A DNA stretch of 27,782 nt, taken from assembly GCA_040877415.1 (NCBI GenBank), contig JBBDNV010000073.1:1-27782 (forward strand), in the 5' to 3' direction. Position 1 is the stretch's first letter, and the number at the start of each line of letters is the position of its first letter. The stretch comes from JBBDNV01 sp040877415 (GTDB lineage: Bacteria > Planctomycetota > Planctomycetia > Pirellulales > PALSA-1355). Below, one piece after another: positions 22,863 to 27,782 of this stretch. The position numbers and the translations under genes are program-made. The notes under the pieces were generated by a model, which saw only the letters and a program-made list of their open reading frames with translations, was not told where the DNA came from and searched no databases.

Positions 22863-25112
22863 ATGAAATCGAACCGTCTCGACCGGCCCGCGCGTCTTGT
22901 CATCATCATATTATGTGCGTTGTTCCTCACGGCCGCGTCCGGCGCGGCGCAGGCCGCCGAAATCGACCCGCTCGATTGGCCCACTTGGCGCGGCCCGGAA
23001 CAAAACGGCATCTCCCGCGAGACGGGGATCATCGACCGGTGGGATCCGGCCGCCCCTGCCGCCGAGGGCAACGTGCTGTGGCGCAACGGCGAATTGGGCG
23101 GAATCTCGACCCCGATCGTGATGCGGGGCAAGCTCTACACGGTCGTCCGCTCCGACGCCGGCACGACGCGCGACTGCGAAAAGGTCGTCTGCGTCGACGC
23201 CGCCAGTGGAGAAAAGATCTGGGAGAGCCGCAACAACGTCTTTCTGTCCGACGTGCCCGCCGAACGCATCGGCTGGGCCAACTGCGCCGGCGACCCCACG
23301 ACGGGCAACGTCTTTGCGATCGGCGCTTGTGGCTACCTGCAATGCCTCGACGGCGAGACGGGCAAGACGCTGTGGAACCACTCGCTCAACGAAGAGTACG
23401 GACTGCTGACGACCTACGGTGGACGGCTCACGACGCCGGTGGTGTTCGAGGATCTGGTGATCGCCGGCGGCGTGATTATCGGTTGGGGCGAGCAGGCCCG
23501 GCCGACGCACCGGCTGCTGGCCTTCGACAAACAGTCCGGCCGGCACGTCTGGTTCAACGGCACGCGGCCCTTGCCTGAAGACACCACCTACAGCGTGCCG
23601 GCCCCAGCGGTGCTTGCCGGCCAGGCCGCGATGGTGTTCGGCTCCGGCGACGGCGGCGTGTATGCCTGGCAGCCGCGCACCGGCAAACCGATTTGGAATC
23701 TCGACCTGTCGCTCCGCGGGCTGAACGTCACGCCGGTCGTCGACGACAACCGGGTCTACATGGCCCAGGCCGAGGAAAACGTCGGCGCCACGACCTCGAT
23801 GGGAACCATCGTCGGCATCGACGGCTCGAAGACGGGCAATATTACCAAAAGCGGCGAACTGTGGCGCGCGGGGGGCATGGTAGGCAAAAGCTCGCCGCTG
23901 CTGCTCGACGGAAGGTTGTACGCCTTCGACGACGGCGGAAAACTGTACGTCATCGACGCGGCCACCGGCAAGCCGGTCGGCAAACGGCCGATCAAGCTGA
24001 TCGGCACGATCATGCGTGCCAGCCCGTTGTACGCCGACGGCAAGATCTTCGCCTGCACGACCAGCGCGTGGCACGTGCTGGAGCCGGCCACCGACGGCGT
24101 CAAGTTCGTCAATCGCATGCGATTGAGCGCCGAGGACGAAGTGGCCGGATCGCCGATCGTTTCGCACGGCCGGCTGTATCTGCCGACCACGTCGCAAATC
24201 TATTGCCTGGGCAAACCGGACGCGAAGCCCGCGGCGACGCCGCGTCCCGAGCCGCCAAAGGAAACGCCCGCCGGCAAAAACGACCCGCCGGCGCTGGTAC
24301 AGGTGGTTCCGGCCGAATCGCTGCTCACCGCGGGCGCGGAGCAAAAATTCACGGTCAAGCTGTACAACGCCCGCGGCCAGCTTCTCGGCGAAGGCAAGCC
24401 GACGTTCACGCTCGCCGGGCCGGGCGAGATCAGCGGCGACGGCACGTTTCAGGCCGCCAGCGCGCCGGCCCACACGGCCACGATCGTCACGGCCAAAGTG
24501 GGCGGACTCGTGGGCCAGGCCCGCGTTCGCGTCGTGCCCGAGCTGCCCTGGAAGTTCGACTTCACCGACGGCCAGGTGCCCGTGACCTGGCTCGGGGCCC
24601 GCTATCGGCACGTGATCCGGGAGGTGGAGGGCGAGCGGGTGATGGTCAAGATCACGACGATTCCCAAAGGGGCGCGCAGCCAGGCCATCATGGGCCCCGC
24701 GGACCTCCACGATTACACGATCGAAGCCGACGTCTACGGATCGCTGACCGACGGCAAGCTGCCCGACGTCGGCGTGATCGCGCAGCGTTACACGATGGAC
24801 TTGATGGGCGATCACCAGGAAATCCAGATTCGCTCGTGGACGTCGCAGCTCGACCGGTTTTCCAAGACCGTGCCGTTCAAATGGGAAGGCAACACCTGGT
24901 ACACGATCAAGCTCCAGGCCGCCACCGAGGCCGGCAAAGCGGTGCTCAAGGGCAAAGTCTGGAAGCGCGGCGAACCGGAGCCCTTGGAATGGACCATCGA
25001 AGCGGTCGACGAGGCGGGCAATCTCGTCGGCAGCCCCGGATTGTGGGGCAACGCGAGCACGGCGGAGATTTTCGTCGACAACGTTGCGGTCGCCAAGAAC
25101 ACTCGAGAATAG
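22863..25112 (+). CDS. Secreted PQQ-like beta-propeller protein with C-terminal beta-sandwich domain
   Basis: The 749-residue protein has a signal peptide (residues 1-32, ending GAAQAA). A PQQ-like beta-propeller covers about residues 38-455, with repeated blades such as VVCVDAASGEKIWESR, LQCLDGETGKTLWNHS and LYVIDAATGKPVGKRP. A Pro-rich linker (about 460-480) and an Ig-like segment (about 480-560) follow. The C-terminal 180 residues (WKFDFTDGQVPVTWLG, then FVDNVAV at the end) look like a concanavalin/LamG-type sandwich, as in carbohydrate-binding modules. This fold binds quinone in some dehydrogenases, but the catalytic residues of those enzymes are not evident, so a binding or scaffolding role is as likely. 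A second PQQ-propeller gene follows after 52 bp, probably in the same operon. Confidence 0.88.
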   Translation: MKSNRLDRPARLVIIILCALFLTAASGAAQAAEIDPLDWPTWRGPEQNGISRETGIIDRWDPAAPAAEGNVLWRNGELGGISTPIVMRGKLYTVVRSDAGTTRDCEKVVCVDAASGEKIWESRNNVFLSDVPAERIGWANCAGDPTTGNVFAIGACGYLQCLDGETGKTLWNHSLNEEYGLLTTYGGRLTTPVVFEDLVIAGGVIIGWGEQARPTHRLLAFDKQSGRHVWFNGTRPLPEDTTYSVPAPAVLAGQAAMVFGSGDGGVYAWQPRTGKPIWNLDLSLRGLNVTPVVDDNRVYMAQAEENVGATTSMGTIVGIDGSKTGNITKSGELWRAGGMVGKSSPLLLDGRLYAFDDGGKLYVIDAATGKPVGKRPIKLIGTIMRASPLYADGKIFACTTSAWHVLEPATDGVKFVNRMRLSAEDEVAGSPIVSHGRLYLPTTSQIYCLGKPDAKPAATPRPEPPKETPAGKNDPPALVQVVPAESLLTAGAEQKFTVKLYNARGQLLGEGKPTFTLAGPGEISGDGTFQAASAPAHTATIVTAKVGGLVGQARVRVVPELPWKFDFTDGQVPVTWLGARYRHVIREVEGERVMVKITTIPKGARSQAIMGPADLHDYTIEADVYGSLTDGKLPDVGVIAQRYTMDLMGDHQEIQIRSWTSQLDRFSKTVPFKWEGNTWYTIKLQAATEAGKAVLKGKVWKRGEPEPLEWTIEAVDEAGNLVGSPGLWGNASTAEIFVDNVAVAKNTRE

Positions 25113-25164
25113 TCGGCCCAAGGGGTTTTAAAAACGACAGCCATCGTCGGGAGAGAACATCGGC

Positions 25165-27180
25165 ATGAAAACGGCCAAAACGACGCTGCCTTGGGCGATC
25201 CTCGCCGGATCGCTCGTGTTCTGTGACAGCCTGCTGCGGGGAGTCGAGCCCGACGCCGCGCCGCTGGGCCAGTCCGTGGTCCTGGCCAAGGCCGCGCCCA
25301 GCAAGCCAGCGCCCCTGTCGGTCGACAATCCGCCCCAGGGCATCGGCCCGCGCGACTGGGGTCAGTGGGGCGGCTCCAGCATTCGCAACAACACGCCCAA
25401 GGGTGAAAACATTCCCGTCGAGTGGCAGATCGGCACGTTCGATCTGAAGTCCGGCGCATGGAACAAGGACGAAGCCGAGAATGTCAAGTGGGCCGCCGCG
25501 CTCGGCTCACAATCGTACGGCAATCCCGTGGTCGCCAACGGCCAGGTGTACGTCGGCAGCAACAACGGCGCCGGCTATCTGAAACGCTATCCGGCCACCA
25601 TCGACCTAGGCGTCATGCTGTGCTTCAGCGAAGCCGACGGCAAGTTCCTCTGGCAGCACTCGAACGAAAAACTGCCCACCGGCCGCGTCCACGACTGGCC
25701 CCTGCAGGGCGTTTGCGCGGCGCCTCTGGTCGAAGGCGAACGGGTCTGGTACGTGACCAACCGCGGCGAGGTCGTGTGCCTGGACGCCAAGGGATTTTAC
25801 GACGACCAGGATGACGGCCCGGTGACCAAGGATCAGGGTCGATTGTTCGACGTCGTGGGCAACGAAGATCCGGCGAAGGATCAACTGGCCGCGATCGTCA
25901 AGGATTTGAAGGCCGGCAAAGTGTCGCCCGCACTGGCCGATCCATTCAAGGCGGCGGGTCTCGAGCTGCCAGGCGCCGTCAACGTCGCGCCCGAAGGCAC
26001 GGGCTTCAAACTCGGCTTCACGCCCTCGAGCGGTGTGGCGCGTGAAATCGCGATTCGCCTGCAAGGTCCGCGGCTGAGCGCTTACAAGATGATCAACATC
26101 GAGGACAAGGACGAGGCCGACGTCGTCTGGCGGCTGAACATGATGAAGGAGCTGGGCATTTCGCAGCACAACATGTGCAGTTGTTCGGTCACCGCGGCCG
26201 GCGACATCCTGTTTGTGAACACCTCCAACGGCGTCGACGAAGGCCACGTCAATTTGCCCGCGCCGCGAGCTCCGAGCTTTGTTGCGCTCGACAAGAACAG
26301 CGGCAAGCTGCTGTGGGCCGACAATTCGCCGGGCGAAAACGTGCTGCACGGCCAATGGTCCTCGCCGGCCTATGCCGTTTTGGGGGGCGTGCCGCAAGTC
26401 ATCTTCGGCGCCGGCGACGGCTGGCTGTACAGCTTCCGCGGCGACGCGACGGCCAAAAACGGCCGGCCCGAGCTGTTGTGGAAGTTCGACTGCAACCCCA
26501 AGGAATCGAAATACGTCCTTGGCGGACGAGCCGACCGCAACCACGTGATCGGCACGCCGGTGGTGCACGACGGTCTGGTGTACATCGGCGTGGGCGAAGA
26601 CCCGGAGCACGGCGAGGGCGTGGGGCACTTGTGGTGCATCGATCCGACGAAGCGCGGCGACGTGAGCCCCGAGCTGGCCTTTAACGTCAAGGACCTCAGC
26701 AAGCCGATTCCGCACAAGCGGATGCAGGCCGTCGTGGCCGAAGCGGGCGACGTGGCCCGACCCAATCCCAACTCGGCCGCCGTCTGGCACTATTCCAATT
26801 TCGACCAGAACAACGACGGCAAGCTCGACTTCGAGGAGACGATGCACCGCACGTGCGGCACCGTGGCCATCAAGGACGGGCTATTGTTCGTGGCCGATTT
26901 CAGCGGCTTGTTTCACTGCCTGGACGCCAAGACGGGCGTTCCTCATTGGACGCACGACATGCTGGCGGCCGCTTGGGGTTCGCCGCTCGTCGTCGAAGAC
27001 AAGGTCTACATCGGCGACGAAGACGGCGACATTTGCGTGTTCAAGCTGTCGAGCGAGATGAAGCTGTTGGCCGAAAACTCGATGGAGAACTCGGTCTACA
27101 GCACGCCGGTGGTCGCCAACAACACGTTGTTCATCGCCAACAAGGACCACGTGTTCGCGATCAAGGGCGACGCGGAATAG
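25165..27180 (+). CDS. PQQ-like beta-propeller protein with an EF-hand-like loop
   Basis: The 671-residue protein starts with a signal-like hydrophobic segment (LPWAILAGSLVFC at residues 8-20) and then contains PQQ-type blades, for example GNPVVANGQVYVGSNNGAG, FVALDKNSGKLLWADN, LFHCLDAKTGVPHWTHD and TPVVANNTLFIANKDHVFAI. At residues 547-558, between blades, DQNNDGKLDFEE fits a complete calcium-binding EF-hand loop. A 100-residue insert (about 215-325) interrupts the propeller. GGGAGAG lies upstream of ATG at 25165. It is likely an extracytoplasmic partner of the preceding protein, possibly calcium-dependent. The substrate or bound partner is not known. Confidence 0.88.
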   Translation: MKTAKTTLPWAILAGSLVFCDSLLRGVEPDAAPLGQSVVLAKAAPSKPAPLSVDNPPQGIGPRDWGQWGGSSIRNNTPKGENIPVEWQIGTFDLKSGAWNKDEAENVKWAAALGSQSYGNPVVANGQVYVGSNNGAGYLKRYPATIDLGVMLCFSEADGKFLWQHSNEKLPTGRVHDWPLQGVCAAPLVEGERVWYVTNRGEVVCLDAKGFYDDQDDGPVTKDQGRLFDVVGNEDPAKDQLAAIVKDLKAGKVSPALADPFKAAGLELPGAVNVAPEGTGFKLGFTPSSGVAREIAIRLQGPRLSAYKMINIEDKDEADVVWRLNMMKELGISQHNMCSCSVTAAGDILFVNTSNGVDEGHVNLPAPRAPSFVALDKNSGKLLWADNSPGENVLHGQWSSPAYAVLGGVPQVIFGAGDGWLYSFRGDATAKNGRPELLWKFDCNPKESKYVLGGRADRNHVIGTPVVHDGLVYIGVGEDPEHGEGVGHLWCIDPTKRGDVSPELAFNVKDLSKPIPHKRMQAVVAEAGDVARPNPNSAAVWHYSNFDQNNDGKLDFEETMHRTCGTVAIKDGLLFVADFSGLFHCLDAKTGVPHWTHDMLAAAWGSPLVVEDKVYIGDEDGDICVFKLSSEMKLLAENSMENSVYSTPVVANNTLFIANKDHVFAIKGDAE

Positions 27181-27197
27181 ACACGCCGTTGAGTGCC

Positions 27198-27263
27198 ATG
27201 CTCACGCTGCGTGAGCATGCCCGCCTGCGCGAGACACTTCATACGGCACGCTCACGCGTGAGC
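27198..27263. repeat. Inverted repeats CATGCTCACG/CGTGAGCATG and GCTCACGCGTGAGC
   Basis: A perfect 10-bp hairpin (27198-27219, loop CTG) has the same arms as 1965-1989. A related perfect palindrome, GCTCACGCGTGAGC, follows at 27250-27263. Both lie between the PQQ gene and the pseudo-receiver gene. Confidence 0.8.
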
Positions 27264-27275
27264 AATGGCACCCAA

Positions 27276-27644
27276 ATGAAACGCGTGCTCGACGTCGGAC
27301 AGTGCGCGGCCGATCACGGGGCCATCTCCCACCTGATCCGCCGCCAGTTCAAGGCCGACGTTGCCGGGGCCGATGATCTCGATGACGCGCTTGCGCAACT
27401 CCGCGCCGGGCGCTTCGACCTGGTGCTCGTGAACCGCAAGCTCGATGCCGACGGCGGCGACGGGCTGGAAGTAATCCGGCAGATCAAGGCCGACGCGAAT
27501 TTGGCCGGTGTCCCGTTGATGCTCGTCAGCAATTTTGCCGAGTATCACGAGCGGGCCGTCGCCGCCGGCGCCGAAATGGGTTTCGGCAAGGCGGAGCTCG
27601 GCGCGCCCGCCACGCGCGAGCGATTGGAAAAGTTTCTGGGGTAG
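27276..27644 (+). CDS. Degenerate response-regulator receiver domain (pseudo-receiver)
   Basis: The 122-residue protein has the length and hydrophobic pattern of a stand-alone receiver domain (VLDVGQCAADH, then FDLVLVNRKLDADGGDGLEV, then VPLMLVSNFAEYHERAVAAG). The position normally held by the phosphoacceptor Asp (DLVLLD) is Asn (DLVLVN), and the usual acidic pair near the N-terminus is reduced to one Asp. The lysine near the end (GFGKAEL) is kept. It probably cannot be phosphorylated in the usual way and may act by protein contact. ATG at 27276 was chosen because the upstream frame overlaps the PQQ gene and the repeat. It lies 95 bp after that gene. Confidence 0.82.
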   Translation: MKRVLDVGQCAADHGAISHLIRRQFKADVAGADDLDDALAQLRAGRFDLVLVNRKLDADGGDGLEVIRQIKADANLAGVPLMLVSNFAEYHERAVAAGAEMGFGKAELGAPATRERLEKFLG

Positions 27645-27668
27645 TACGGCGTGCATACCAGCCCGAAA

Positions 27669-27725
27669 CGCCAGCGAGCGAGCGCACGAGTATGCGCCGC
27701 TATTGTCACGCTCCCCTCGCTGGCG
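27669..27725 (+). terminator. Inverted repeat with T-run, probable terminator of the PQQ/pseudo-receiver operon
   Basis: CGCCAGCGAGCGAGCG (27669-27684) pairs imperfectly with CGCTCCCCTCGCTGGCG (27709-27725) and is followed by CTTTTT. It may also be a dispersed repeat. The last 50 bp of the window contain no supported gene. Confidence 0.5.
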
Positions 27726-27782
27726 CTTTTTGATGTTGCGCTATTTCAGGTAATTTTCATGCTGCTACGCGGTATTCGTGGG

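Noticed and set aside
22911..25121. 736-residue open frame on the minus strand
   Set aside because: It is antisense to the first PQQ-propeller gene, whose signal peptide and blades are clear.
27759..27782. Start of a next gene (ATG at 27759)
   Set aside because: Only eight codons are visible and the ribosome-binding site is weak.

Overview
The window is high-GC bacterial DNA that looks like a member of the Planctomycetota, probably of the Pirellula group. This is an inference from gene content: two secreted PQQ-like beta-propeller proteins, a secreted protein that is about one third cysteine, a TlpA-type thioredoxin joined to carboxypeptidase-regulatory-like modules, an ECF sigma factor followed by large unknown membrane proteins, and an LpxD/LpxI lipid A pathway. 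Intergenic space is unusually rich in short inverted repeats. No rRNA, tRNA, CRISPR array, integrase or transposase gene was seen.

Layout. 1-1658 (-): a BlaI-type repressor followed by a BlaR1-like M56 membrane peptidase that runs off the left edge, with a good promoter and overlapping palindromic operators. 1741-2128: a cluster of inverted repeats, ending in a 108-bp MITE-like element that supplies the stop codon of lpxI. 2124-4137 (-): lpxD-lpxI. 4441-5441 (+): two CBS-domain proteins, one with an N-terminal zinc ribbon. 5673-7512 (-): a DinB-like protein and a GAF/PP2C (RsbU-type) phosphatase. 7656-12874 (-): dxr, rseP and the thioredoxin fusion, with dxr and rseP overlapping. 13426-15450 (+): ftsH. 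15565-16578 (-): a medium-chain dehydrogenase. 16877-18076 (+): an unknown helical protein. 18106-20743 (-): an ECF sigma factor, a small one-TM protein that may be its anti-sigma factor, and a large membrane protein. 20896-21672 (-): the Cys-rich secreted protein with its own strong terminator. 22280-22642 (+): a cupin. 22863-27644 (+): two PQQ-propeller proteins and a degenerate receiver-domain protein.

How the genes fit together. Much of the window concerns the cell envelope: lipid A acylation and pyrophosphate cleavage (LpxD, LpxI), isoprenoid precursors (Dxr), and three membrane metalloproteases of different families (M56, M50/S2P RseP and M41 FtsH). Several signalling modules are interleaved: BlaI/M56, the ECF sigma unit, the PP2C phosphatase, the CBS proteins and the pseudo-receiver.

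The most notable non-coding signal is a family of paired, inverted GC hairpins (REPIN-like), each about 80-99 bp. Four copies lie at 5470, 7535, 13154 and 16677. At least four other short repeat types are present, and some have entered the ends of genes. No clearly new multi-gene system was identified. The strongest candidates for new biology are the Cys-rich secreted protein, the ECF sigma/membrane-protein unit and the repeat families.
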